Shown one piece after another: positions 10,982 through 22,225 of a stretch of 64,000 nt of DNA (the stretch's first letter is position 1; every line of letters begins with the position of its first letter). The notes below the pieces were generated by a model. The model was not told the origin of the DNA. It saw only the letters and a program-made list of their open reading frames with translations, and did no database searches. The DNA is from Cryptomeria japonica (Eukaryota > Streptophyta > Pinopsida > Cupressales > Cupressaceae), in assembly GCF_030272615.1 (NCBI RefSeq), contig NC_081410.1, positions 140,893,349-140,957,348 on the forward strand, in the 5' to 3' direction. Made by a program: the position numbers and the translations under genes.

Positions 10982-12160
10982 TTAAAAAGTCTCCTTAGGC
11001 AGAGGTTTAGTAAAGATATCTGCAATTTGCTCTTTAGTATTCACATAAACTAGTTTTATTTCCTTTGCTTCAACATTTTCCCTTAGAAAATTCAGTTTGA
11101 TAGAAACATGTTTTATTTTGGAATGTAATACCAGATTCTTAGATATATCAATTGCTGTAGTGTTATCACAATAGATAATAATAGGTTCTTTGCATTTTAC
11201 CTTTATGTCTTTTAACATTTGCTTGAGTCATAGTACTTGTGTATAGTTAGTTGCTGCTGCAACATATTCTGATTCTGCTGTTGATAAAGATGTACAACTT
11301 TGTTTCTTACTCAACCAAGAAATTAGTCTGTTTCCAAGAAAGAATGCTCCGCCGGTGGTGCTTTTTCTATCATCCACATCTCCTACCCAATTTGCATATG
11401 TGTATGCACATAATTCAAAGTTTTGATCTCTAGGATACCATAATCCAAGATTTATAGTACCTTGTAAGTACTGAAAAATCATCTTTACTGCCGATTCATG
11501 ATTTTCTCTAGGATTACTTTGAAATCTTGAAACAACACATACTGCATTCATAATATCAGGTTTGGTTTGTGTTAAATATAGTAAACCTCCTATCATAGAT
11601 TTGTATCTAGTTGGATTAACAGGTGTAGATTCATCCCTTAGTGATAGTTTGTCATTTGTAGTCATAGGTGTGCTTACTGGTTTAGAGTTCTCCATCCCAA
11701 ATTTCTTTAGTAACTCTTTTAAGTACTTGGATTGACTCAAGAATATACCTTTATCAGTCTATGAAATCTGCAATCCTAAAAAGAATTTTATTTCTCCAAT
11801 CATAGACATTTCAAGTTCTTGCAACATTTTAATAGAAAATTCTTTACATAATCCATCTTCTCCTCCAAAGATTATATCATCAACAAATACTTCTATAACC
11901 AGGATGTCATCATTAGTCACTTTATAGTATAATTTACTATTTGCATTTCCTTTAGAAAAACCAATCTTCAAAAGATACTTATCCAATCTTACATACCGAG
12001 CTCTTGGAGCTTGCTTCAATCCATACAAAGCTTTTCTTAACCTGCAAACCATATCTTTGTTATCTGTCAAACAAAATCCATCAGGTTGTTCAATGTAAAA
12101 TTCTTCTTCAAGATCTTCATTAAAAAATGCACATTTAATATCCATTTGATACACTTTGTA
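10982..12160 (-). pseudogene. Copia-2 reverse transcriptase and RNase H
   Basis: One minus-strand frame runs 12160 to 10982 with two nonsense codons (near 11741 and 11228, consistent with CAG to TAG and TGG to TGA). Visible blocks are YQMDIKCAFFNEDLEEE, LRKALYGLKQAPRAR, the polymerase active site VFVDDIIFGG (usually YVDD), SLSTAESEYVAAA and IYCDNTTAIDISKN of RNase H, and the C-terminal LKREQIADIFTKPLP-like end. The N-terminal RT part was separated by FB-LTR; removing that insertion and its 5-bp duplication brings both parts into one frame. Confidence 0.92.
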
Positions 12161-12165
12161 GTTCT

Positions 12166-13743
12166 TGTAGATACGAAATTTGGAATTCATCAAAGCAAAT
12201 AGGAATTAGACTAGCTCAATCACAAAAACTAGATTGCAATGATAACAATCCTAAAAACATTCAATAGAGATATGAAAACAAGACATTCAAATCAAATGCA
12301 AACCATTACAAACGCGAATATCTCCTTCATGATTCTCCGTTGTCCTTCTTTCTCCTTCAAATTGCTTTGTTTGTGGATCTCACCTACAAATGCAAAGGCA
12401 TAGTATGAAAGCAAGATGCAATGGCAACATAAGGATACTAGAAGCGTGATTGAATCTCTAAAAATGTGATTAGATCGATTCGAAAATGTAATTAATTGGG
12501 GATCCTTGATTGAAGAAATTCATCCAATTTATAGACAAATTGGAGAAAAGACAAGATTAGCATGAAATTGATTCGAATGGAAATTCAAATCAAGAATAGC
12601 AAAATTATGACAAGTGTATGACGAATTGCTATGCAAGGTGTTATGACAAATTATGACAATTCATGACAAATTATGACAAATTGCTATGCAAGGAGTTATG
12701 ACAAAAATTTGAAAATAGAAATAGAAATTAGAAGAAATTAGAAAATTAGGTTAGAAATGATGAATTGGAAATTAAGAAATTAGAAATTGATGAAATTAGA
12801 AAATTAGGTAAATTAATTAATAATTTTTCATTCATTAATTAATTCACAAAAAGAGAGGGAATTAATTAGCCAATTAAATAAATATTTAATTGTGACAAGA
12901 AGACTTAGGATAAATAAATAAATAATTTAACCTAGATGGAAAATGACAAATAAGATTAAATGAATAAATCATAAAACCCTAGAAGATGAATTAGAAATGC
13001 AAGGACGACAATTAGGTCTTGACAAAAGATAATTGATGTAGGGTCGATTTGATCATGATTCAGACTGACAAAGGACCAATGTTGATAAATGATTGAGATT
13101 GGTTGACAAATTGACCAAGATTGACAAAGAGATCAAATTGATAGGCGCCAATTGATGAGGAACAATGACTAATTGATCCAAATTGACATGATTGAAAAGG
13201 GCAAGGATCAATGATGAATCGATCCCAAAAATGACATGATTTGACAAGGACAAGGATCGATGATGAATTGATCACAAAATGATGAGATTGACAAGGACAA
13301 GGATCGATGATGAATCGGTCACAAGATGACGAGATTGACAAGGACAAGGATTGATGACAAATCGGTCGCAAGATGACAAGATTGACAAGAATGAGGATCG
13401 ATGATGAATCGATCGCAAGATGAAAAGATTGACAAGAGGAAAAAAACCCTAATTCCATCATCGATTAGGATTGACAATGTCCAAAATATGACAAATGAGC
13501 ACGCACATTGATGCGACAGGATAAGATCGACCAAAATCATAACTGAAGATTGGTATTGACAAGACCAAATTCGAAAGCGATAAAAATGAGGAATGCAAAA
13601 GAAGGACTCGATGCTTGCAAATGATAAAGACCAAGTGCGCAACATAGAAGAAATGTTAATGCGATGCAAGAACCCTGAAATAAGGCAATGCGCAAATGTT
13701 AAAGTATGACTCCGCAAGCGTTGACCATTTTTAGACGTCTACA
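12166..13743 (-). repeat. FB-LTR complete LTR copy (1578 bp)
   Basis: It runs TGTAGACGTC (right) to TATCTACA (left) on the minus strand. It has a TATAAAT-type box near 12527-12533 (minus) and a 47-bp minisatellite at about 13193-13436. The TATA-containing stretch, about 12276-12600, is absent from the other two copies. Confidence 0.88.
13193..13436. repeat. 47-bp minisatellite inside the FB-LTR LTR
   Basis: About five degenerate copies of a unit with core GACAAGGACAAGGATCGATG. Fewer copies remain in the LTR arms at 14225-14340 and 15500-15600. Confidence 0.8.
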
Positions 13744-13941
13744 TTTTCTTCTGTTAGTCTTGGCAGTCTGTTCGAACCTATCATCTTCTGTCATTCTTAT
13801 CGATCACTTGGCCTCTTTTCTAGATATTTCTGGCCAATTCCTCGAGGGGGCATGCATATGTCATTGTTATTGTCTAGGGCATTTTCATTATGGTTCTTTG
13901 AAACAATGCTTAAAATCGCATTGTCTCAAAGAGGGGCAAAA
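13744..13941 (+). other. Internal fragment of FB-LTR with hairpin and polypurine tract
   Basis: 198 bp reads as the 3' internal end of a plus-strand element: AAAGAGGGGCAAAA (13928-13941) abuts the TGTAGAC start of the plus-strand LTR. Just before it TCTTTGAAACAATGC (13895-13909) pairs with 13918-13932 at 14 of 15 positions. Confidence 0.7.
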
Positions 13942-14923
13942 TGTAGACATCTAAAAATGGTCAACGCTTGCGGAGTCATACTTTAACATTTGCGCATTGC
14001 CTTATTTTAGGGTTCTTGTGTCGCATTAACATTTCTTCTATGTTGTGCACTTGGTCTTTATCATTTGCGAGCATTGAGTCCTTCTTCTGCATTCCTTATG
14101 TTTATCACTTTCGCATTTGGTCTTGTTGATAACAATCTTCAGTTATGATTTTGGTTGATCTTATCTTGTCGCATCAATGTGCATGCTCATTTGTCATATT
14201 TTGGACATCATCAATCCTAATTGATGATAGAATTAGGGTTTTGTCCTCTTGTCAATCTTGTCATTTTGTGATTGATTCGTCATCGATCGTTGCTTTTGTC
14301 AATCTCGACAATTTTGCGATCAATTTGTCGTCGATCGTTGTTCTTTTTAATCGTGTCAATTTGGATCAATTATTGTTCCTCGTCAATTGGTGCCTTTCAA
14401 TTTGGTCTCTTTATCAATCTTGGTCAATTCGTCAACCAATCTCAATCGTTGGTCTCTTTATCAATCTTGGTCAATTTGTCAACCAATCTCAATTGTTTAT
14501 CAGCATTTGATCCTCTATCAATTAAAATCATGATTGAATTTACCTCAATTATCTTTTGTCAAGTCCTAATTATCGTCATTGCATTTCTAATTCATCTTCT
14601 AGGGTCTTATGATTTATTCATTTAATCTTGTTTGTCATTTTCCCTCTAGGTTAAATAATTTATTTATTTATCCTAAGTCTTCTTGTCACAATTAAATTTT
14701 TATTTAATTGGCTAATTAATTCCTTCTCTTTTTGTGAATTAATTAATGAATGAAAAAGTATTAATTAATTCACCTAACTTTCTAATTTCTCCTAAATTCC
14801 TAAATTTCTATTTCTATTTCAAATTCTTGTCATAACTCCTTGCATAGCAATTTGTCATAAATTGTCATAAATTGTCATAACTCCTTGCATAGCAATTTGT
14901 CATACACTTGTCATAATTTTGCT
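13942..14923 (+). repeat. FB-LTR truncated LTR arm, plus orientation
   Basis: It starts TGTAGACATC and follows the complete LTR until ...CATAATTTTGCT, where it stops and the sequence turns back on itself. Confidence 0.87.
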
Positions 14924-15899
14924 TTCAATAGAGATATGACAAGTGTATGACAAATTGCTATGCAAGGAGTTATGACAATTTATGACAAATTGCTATGCAA
15001 GGAGTTATGACAAGAATTTGAAATAGAAATAGAAATTTAGGAATTTAGGAGAAATTAGAAAATTAGGTGAATTAATTAATACTTTTTCATTCATTAATTA
15101 ATTCACAAAAAGAGAAGGAATTAATTAGCCAATTAAATAAAAAATTAATTGTGACAAGAAGACTTAGGATAAATAAATAAATTATTTAACCTAGAGGGAA
15201 AATGACAAACAAGATTAAATGAATAAATCATAAAACCCTAGAAGATGAATTAGAAATGCAAGGACGACAATTAGGTCTTGACAAAAGATAATTGATGTAG
15301 GTTCGATCATGATTTTGATTGACAAAGGACCAGTTTTGATAAATGATTGAGATTGGTTGACGAATTGACCAAGATTGATAAAGAGACCAACGATTGAGAT
15401 TGGTTGACGAATTGACCAAGATTGATAAAGAGACCAAATTGAAAGGTGCCAATTGACGAGGAACAATAATTGATCCAAATTGACATGATTAAAAAGAACA
15501 ACGATCAATGACAAATTGATCGCAAAATTGACGAGATTGACAAGAGGACAAGGATCGATGACAAATCGATCACAAAATGACAAGATTGACAAGAGGACAA
15601 AACCCTAATTCTATCATTGATTAGGATTGATGATGGCCAACATATGACAAATGAGCACGCACATTGATACAACAAGATAAGATCGACCAAAATCATAACT
15701 GAAGATTGTTATCGACAAGACCAAATGTGAAAGTGATAAACATAAGGAATGCAGAAGAAGGACTCGATGCTCGCAAATGATAAAGACCAAGTGCGCAACA
15801 TAGAAGAAATGTTAATGCAACGCAAGAACCCTAAAATAAGGCAATGCACAAATGTTAAAGTATGACTCCGCAAGCATTGACCATTTTTAGATGTCTACA
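14924..15899 (-). repeat. FB-LTR truncated LTR arm, minus orientation
   Basis: It is the inverted partner of 13942-14923. At its inner end TTCAATAGAGATATGA matches 12260-12275 of the complete copy and then jumps to the segment near 12600, a deletion of about 330 bp with ATGA at the junction. Confidence 0.87.
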
Positions 15900-15904
15900 G
15901 TTCT

Positions 15905-17657
15905 TATGTGCTATAAAAGCCAAAAATAATCTGACTGCCTCAATTCTAGCTACCGGTGCAAAGGTTTCATTGTAATCAATTCTTTCTTTCTAAGAATATC
16001 CCTTACACACTAGTCTTGCTTTATTTCTGATAACCTTCCCATCTTCATGAGGTTTGTTTCTGAATACCCATTTGGTTCCAATTACATTTTTATCTTTAGG
16101 CCGGCGAACTAATGTCCAAGTGTTATTTTTCTCAATTTGTTATAATTCTTCTTCCATAGCTTTAATCCAAAATTTATCTTCACATGCCTCATTAACTAAT
16201 GATGGTTCAATTTGAGAAATAAGACATACCTCTTCATTTGCCAATCTTCCTCTTGTCATAACTCCTTTAAACTTGTTTCCAATTATCTGATCTTTGGAGT
16301 GATTCAGTCTTACATACCGGGGTGTCTTTGTTTGCTGTTGTTCCTTAGTTATTGTGGAATCCTCAGATGATACCGGGGTAACTGGATCTTCATTCTATAC
16401 TGGTGGATTCAGAGTAGGTTCATTTGTCAAAATTTATGTTCCTGGTTCATAGTCTATATACCTTGAAGTTCCTCTGAATTGTTCATCAATCTTTACATTT
16501 GTACTTTCAACAATTTTCTGCAATCTTTTGTTAAAACATCTATATGCCTTTCTTTAAGATGAATAACCAAGAAATATTCCTTCATCACTTCTAGGATCAA
16601 ATTTTCCAATATAGTCATCTCTTCTGATATAACATTTACTTCCAAAAATTCTGAAATATTTAAGAGTAGGAGTAATACCAAACCATAGTTAATGAGGGGT
16701 CTTACCAGTTTCACCTTTGATGTGAACTTTGTTGAATGTATAGACCGTTGTACTGACTACCTCTCTCCAATATACATGTGGTAGGTTTGCTTCTGATAAC
16801 ATACTTCTTGTTGCATCTAAGATAGTTCTATTTTTCCTTTCAACAACTCCATTCTGCTGTGGTGTCCGAGGTACTGATAGCTGTTTTCTGATTCCATTTA
16901 CTTCGTAGAATGTATTAAATTCCTTAGATGTAAATTCTCCTCCTTCATTTGATCTTAGACATTTGATTTTCTTACCGGTTTCATTTTCTACCATTGCTTT
17001 GAACAGTTTGAACTTTCCTAGTGCTTCTGATTTTTCTTTGAGAAAAGTAACCCAACACATTCTAGAATAGTCATCGATGATTAGCATGAAATATCTATCA
17101 CCTTGTAAGCTTTTAGTTCTAGCTGGACCACATAAATCAGTGTGAATTAAATCAAGAGCATTATTGGATTTTTCCGGAATACTTTTGAAACTAGCTCTAA
17201 CTTATTTTTCAAATTGACATTCCTTACATACTGTATTGTGAGGTTTGATAATTTTAGGTAAATCTCTAACTTTCTTAATAGTACTAATTTTCACCATGCA
17301 ATCAAAGTTTACATGACAGAGTCTCTTATGCCATAACCAACTTTCATCAATATGTGCAATTAAGCATGTCTTTTCACTATTATTCAAGTGAAAGATATTA
17401 CCTCTAGTCTGATTACCGGTTGCAATTTCCAAACCAGTTCTATTCATGATTTTGCATTTTCCATTTTTGAATTGTAATTGAAATCCTTTCTCAACTAATT
17501 GACCAACACTCAAAAGATTATGCTTTAATCCTTCAACATAGTAAACATTGTCAGTTTTATGCTTACCATCAAGAGATATTGTACCCTTACCTTTGATCAA
17601 ACAAGCTTTGTCATCTCCAAATCTCACTAAGTCTCCATTGTATTCTTGAAAGTTCAA
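15905..17657 (-). pseudogene. Copia-2 protease end, GAG-pre-integrase, integrase and RT start
   Basis: The minus-strand frame carries, in order: the protease C-terminal half (YYVEGLKHNLLSVGQLVEKG), the integrase zinc finger (LWHKRLCHVNFD ... CKECQFEK), the integrase core (HTDLCGP, MLIIDDYSRMCWV, NEGGEFTSKEF, PQQNGVVERKNRT), and the RT start (IGTKWVFRNK, FAPVARIEAVRLFLAF). Stops interrupt it near 17200, 16688, 16555, 16433, 16395, 16141 and 15990. The core motif usually SDxGGEF reads SNEGGEF, so the second catalytic Asp is lost. A frameshift near 17640 separates it from gag. FB-LTR cuts it at 15900. Confidence 0.9.
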
Positions 17658-18819
17658 GAATTAAACCTTTGTCTCCTGTCATATGATCTGAGCATCCTGA
17701 ATCAATGATCCATTCATCCTTTACTTCAACTTTAGCTGCCAAGGCCTGTTCTATCGGTTGAGTAGTAGGTGCCGGTTGATCTTCTGTTATAGCAATAAAA
17801 ACCCATCCATTGTCTGCCGGATCTTCATCAAAATCATTAGTCACACCTTCATCAACAATGTAACAAGATTTGTCTTTATTCTTCTTAAATCTATATCTCT
17901 GATATTCAGGTTTAGGTTTGTATGTTCTTCTAGCTTCTTCTCTTAGTCTAGCATGTCTATCGGGGCATCTTGAAGCCATATGACCAATCTTATTGCACTT
18001 AAAATATTTAAAGGGTGCTTTACCTTCATACTTATTTCCAACTGGACCTTTAGGCATTTTCCTTGCAAATAGTGCTTCAAGTTCTTCATTTTCTTTCCTA
18101 CTTTCTTCAAGCTCTCTTGCATAAAAGGCTTTCCAATCAGATTTGTCAAATGATGGAGCAGATGATGTTGATGCTTTAAAGGCCAGATCTGTCTTTATAG
18201 TAGCAATAGGACCAAATTATTCAATTTCAAAACCTGAAAGTTTCCCAATCAATGTATCCCTAGTTATTGATGTATTAGGCATTGTTCTTAACTCATTTAT
18301 AACAGTGACTTTCATTTTATATGCTGGTGGAAATCCTCTTTAAACTTTTGAAACAATTTCATCCTCACTTAAGGTTCCTCCACAACATTTAATACCCAAA
18401 ACAATCTCATTTACTCTTTCCATAAAATCAGAAATCCTTTCATCTTTTTCCATTTTCAGATGTTCATACCTGACCCGAAAGCTTTCAAGTTTTGCAATTT
18501 TGACTATGGAATCTCCTTCATTCAGTGTTTCCAAATGATCCCAAATAGCTTTAGCATTAGACCTATCTGATAGTCCCATAATTTGTTGATTAGATAATGC
18601 GCTCAAAAGTGCTTCTCTTGCTTTGTAATCATTTTCCTCATCTTTAGTCAAGTTGGGTGGATTGGGCTGACTTTGAGTAGGAGCAGTATAACCATTCTTT
18701 GGAACATCCCAGATGTCCTTTCCAATGCAATTTAGATGTGTCTCCATTCCGATCTTCCATATGCGATAGTTGGTTCCATCAAGTTTAGGACTGTCCTTCC
18801 TAAAATAGTTAGTAGACAT
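17640..18819 (-). pseudogene. Copia-2 gag and protease start
   Basis: ATG at 18819-18817 lies 41 bp after the primer-binding site. Residues 1-160 are the Copia gag domain (KLDGTNYRIWKIGMETHL, IWDHLETLNEG, MERVNEIV). A stop near 18340 is followed by the same frame through a zinc knuckle (YFKCNKIGHMASRC, first Cys changed to Tyr) and the Copia protease active site WIIDSGCSDHMTG. The frame shifts near 17640. Confidence 0.9.
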
Positions 18820-18860
18820 TGGATCTCCTCAAGCTATTAAACTTCTGCAAAAGAGGACTA

Positions 18861-18873
18861 GGCTCTGATACCA
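18861..18873 (-). other. Copia-2 primer-binding site
   Basis: The minus strand reads TGGTATCAGAGCC, complementary to the 3' end of initiator tRNA-Met, two bases inside the 5' LTR boundary. Confidence 0.9.
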
Positions 18874-18875
18874 AT

Positions 18876-19272
18876 TGTTAGGTCACAAAGACAACTGAGA
18901 AGGGTCGGGGTGTGAATCAATTGTCAAATAAATTCAAACCAAAAACAACTTAACCAACTTTATGCTTAATACCGGCAAATTAGTTCAATATGTCGGTAGA
19001 CAGTTTTAATAGTTAATTGCTATACTGGTAAGGATTAGTGCATGAAACATAAAGAAAAAGTCATCCACAACACAAAACACCAATATTTGTATGTGGAAAC
19101 TCTATAAGGGGAAAAACCATGGTGGGAAACCTTACCCACAATCAGATGATAGTACTGCAGATAGTAAGTGTACATAAATGGGGTCTGCACATGCAGAAAG
19201 GCCAAGCGCCTAGAGCTCACTACTCAATCACAAAATGGGAGTCACACTGACTACAATTGGATGGTTAAATCC
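18876..19272 (-). repeat. Copia-2 5' LTR, first part
   Basis: It starts TGTTAGGTCAC and matches 753-1145. It is interrupted by LARD-1 and continues at 22231. Confidence 0.92.
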
Positions 19273-19645
19273 TGTTAGAGTATTTGGGTATTTACTTGAT
19301 TAATTAAATAATATTTGTTTAATTATTTAAGTTCCCTTTATCTCTTTTACACTTAAGCTAACTTTAGGTGCATAATAATTAATTCTTTTATTAATTATTA
19401 TGTGCAAGCCTAGGGTTTTCCCTTTTAGGGTTTCTTGACCTATTAAAGGTTGAGTTCTTTCTTTTCATTGTAATAAGAATCACATTACATATTTTTATGA
19501 ATATTGAGCTCTCTCTTTTTGAGAATACTTTTATGTGTTTTGTGTGTTCTTCAGATTTTGCTTCATTGCTTCTCCTTGTAACAGGTTATTCGGTTTGCAG
19601 AGATTATTTGGGCTCCTGTGGTGTTGTATTTTCTCAACTCCTATA
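19273..19645 (+). repeat. LARD-1 5' LTR (373 bp)
   Basis: TGTTAGAGT to CTCCTATA; the terminal CA has become TA. AT-rich with TTAATTATTATGTGC-type tracts. Confidence 0.93.
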
Positions 19646-19657
19646 TAGTATCAGAGC
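19646..19657 (+). other. LARD-1 primer-binding site
   Basis: TAGTATCAGAGC matches the initiator tRNA-Met complement TGGTATCAGAGC at 11 of 12 bases and directly follows the LTR. Confidence 0.8.
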
Positions 19658-21843
19658 TTCAGATCTACAACTACCTGTTCTTGTTTTGAGAATTTTTGGC
19701 TTTGGAAGCAGATCTGGGGTTTCAGAATTTTTTTATGCACCTATGGTTTGACCTTTTTTTCTGAGCACTTTGGGCCTAAATGGACCTCACCATCGTGCTT
19801 AGAAGGCCCAAAAACCCCTATGGTCATATAAAATTTGACCTATTTTGGTTCCTGAGCCTCTGGGATTATTTTTTCTCTAGATCCAGGTCGTACGACCTTG
19901 GCACACATTTTGAGAAAAAAATTTCAAAAAAAAATATTTTGCCTTTTTACGGCATGCAGGCCGGATTTTGATTTTTTATTAAAAAATCTTCAAAAGAAAA
20001 CAAAAGGCGAAAATAGGTTTTTAAAATTTTTTTTTTTTTTTTTGGCAAAATTTATGGGGGTACCCACGGTATGCAGGGTACTGTGGGGCCCCTGCCATGT
20101 TTGTAGGCCCATATATCTCCACGGCCCCCTGCTACCGGCCATTTTTCCCCGGCCCCCGCCGACCTCGGGCTCCCCGACCGCTGGCGTCTTCATTCCTGTC
20201 GGCTCGGCCCCCTGCTGGCCTCCCTGCGCCCATTAGCCTCCAGCTTCCCCGGTCCCCGACCCACCACCACTGCGCGGCCTCCTCTGCTGCCGCCCGCCGC
20301 CTGTGCAACCCAGTAGCTCCTGCCGCTGGCAGCCTCCGTTGCACCTGCGCCCGCCATCGCGCTCAGTTGCAGGCTCTCCCGGCCACGTCGCTCCCAGCTC
20401 CTGACCTCCTCGTCGCCTGTGGGCCCTCCGCATGGCCTTCGACGTCGCTGCTATTGCGACCAGCTTCCCAGCCGCCGCCTGTTCCCCGTGCCGCTTAGCT
20501 CCTCGGTTGTGCTTAGACCTGACCGTTGCCTACTCCCCGATAGCCTCCTGCAACCCGTTGGCCCACCCACCCCTTATTTTTTCTAGCTGACCACGACCCA
20601 GCCACTTGGACGCCACCCACTGGCCATCGGACCACCAAAGAGCCACCAGACCTCCCTTTTTGGCCTTTTTTAGGGGGGATTTGGTTTTTTGGCCCTATCT
20701 TGGGCATACGAAATCATTTTTTTGAAAATGAATAGGCGTCGGAAAGCTAGTTCCGAGTTCGACCCCTTGGTGTTGGTAATTTTTTCCAATTTTTCAATTT
20801 GACTATGTTTTTTTCCAGTCAAAGTGAGGTCTAGGTTTTGCACTCTGGGAGCCATAGAACGAGCATCCGAACTTCATTTTTTGAAAAATTTATATCGTTG
20901 GAAAGCTTGTTCTGTGCACTTTCCAGCCATATGAGTTTTATTTCCAAATTATGCTCCATGCATATTTTATTCAATTTTTTGCTTTTCAGCACTCTGGTGG
21001 ATATCGTGGTTGTTTCAGGTCTTGGGATCTCTTCTCTGAGTAGGATGTCTCTATTTTGGTTCACATTTCTATTTCCAATGTTCTTATCATTGTAGCTTGT
21101 ATTTATGCAAACACACTGAGATAAAGTGCCATCATGCATTGTTTACTTGGAATCTTGCATATCTTGTGTCTTTTTGTACATGCACTATTGATCAAGTGCC
21201 ATGAGGGGGTTGATGTTTGTCTATTGTTTGCCATCTTCCTTTGTCCAGTGAGTGTTCCTTCCACGACATTTGCCTCATGATGTGTGTCAAGTGAGTGTTC
21301 CTTCCATGACACCATGTACTTGTCTCAGCACCTTTGATGTTCTTGGTTCTTCATCATGTAGTGTTTTTTGGCTGTCCTTTTCAATGTTCCTGTCCCTCTC
21401 CCACTTCCGCATTATGGGGAGGTTTATCCTGTTGGTTCTAATGCTTCCATGGTTCGATTGATCAGCTCTTTAGGCTTTGGTTTCTCATGCCATTTGTATC
21501 TTCAATTTCAGTGTTTGCCTTGTTTGCCATCTGATTCGAGTAGTGTCATTTGAGGGCACTCATGCAGATTACAGTCTTCTCTACCTAGTCATGTTCTAGT
21601 TCAGTGGAGGTTCTTCAGATTAGCAGTTATTCTTCGACAAAGTTTGCAGGTTCTTCATGCTTCAGTGGTATTCTTTTTCATCTCTTTTTGGAGTAGAGTT
21701 TTGTTCCCACGTGGTTTTCTCTATTTCTCTAGTTCATAGAGATTTCATTGTATTTGGGTACCTGATCAGGCCTTGTTGCCAGGACCCATCTTTATTGCTT
21801 TCAATAGTTGTTCTAGGTTTTAGCTTCTCCCTAAGTCTAGCTT
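19658..21843 (+). other. LARD-1 internal region with GC-rich insert
   Basis: No protein domain is recognisable in any frame. About 20095-20640 is strikingly rich in C and CCG, unlike the AT-rich surroundings, and opens long but proline/arginine-rich frames on both strands that look compositional. The flanks hold T-rich tracts (20027-20043). The block may be captured host sequence. Confidence 0.7.
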
Positions 21844-21852
21844 AAGGGGGGG
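21844..21852 (+). other. LARD-1 polypurine tract
   Basis: AAGGGGGGG immediately precedes the 3' LTR. Confidence 0.8.
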
Positions 21853-22225
21853 TGTTAGAGTATTCAGGTATTTACTCGATTAATTAAACAATATTTGTTT
21901 AATTATTTAAGTTCCCTTTATCTATTTTACACTTAAGCTAACTTTAGGTGCATAATAATTAATTCTTTTATTAATTATTATGTGCAAGCCTAGGGTTTTC
22001 CCTTTTAGGGTTTCTTGACCTATTAAAGGTTGAGTTCTTTCTTTTCATTGTAAGAAGAATCACATTACATATTTTTATGAATATTGAGCTCTCTCTTTTT
22101 TAGAATAATTTTATGTGTTTTGTGTGTTCTTCAGATTTTGCTTCATTGCTTCTCCTTGTAATAGGTTATTCGGTTTGCAGAGATTATTTGGGCTCCTGTG
22201 GTGTTGTATTTTCTTAACTCCTATA
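21853..22225 (+). repeat. LARD-1 3' LTR (373 bp)
   Basis: Same length as the 5' LTR with about ten substitutions, mostly transitions. Confidence 0.93.

Larger units (their letters stand above)
12166..15899 (-). mobile_element. FB-LTR, aberrant foldback LTR-derived insertion
   Basis: The 5-bp duplication GTTCT (12161-12165 and 15900-15904) flanks a unit that ends like an LTR element: on the minus strand it starts TGTAGACATC at the right and ends CGTATCTACA at the left. Inside are a complete minus-strand LTR (12166-13743), a 198-bp internal fragment with a polypurine tract, a truncated plus-strand LTR (13942-14923) and a truncated minus-strand LTR (14924-15899). The last two form a near-perfect palindrome of about 0.97 kb per arm. 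No protein is encoded; long frames here are chance readings of repeats. Confidence 0.9.
19273..22225 (+). mobile_element. LARD-1, non-coding LTR retrotransposon derivative
   Basis: Two 373-bp LTRs (19273-19645 and 21853-22225) differ at about ten positions and are flanked by AATCC at 19268-19272 and 22226-22230. TAGTATCAGAGC (19646-19657) is an initiator-Met primer site with one mismatch; AAGGGGGGG (21844-21852) is the polypurine tract. The internal 2.2 kb has no gag or pol motif and contains a GC-rich block. The same insertion site is uninterrupted in the other Copia-2 LTR near 1149. It is a non-autonomous, possibly LARD/TRIM-type element. Confidence 0.93.

Noticed and set aside
13053-15696. 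Several long ORFs rich in Ser, Ile and Leu on both strands
   Set aside because: They read the 47-bp minisatellite and LTR arms of FB-LTR; repetitive composition and appearance on both strands argue against coding.
16493-16714. 73-codon minus-strand ORF
   Set aside because: It is a shifted reading of the Copia-2 integrase region, which runs in another frame of the same strand.
20097-20498. Pro/Arg/Ala-rich ORFs on both strands
   Set aside because: They follow the GC-rich block; no domain, and overlapping frames on both strands point to composition.
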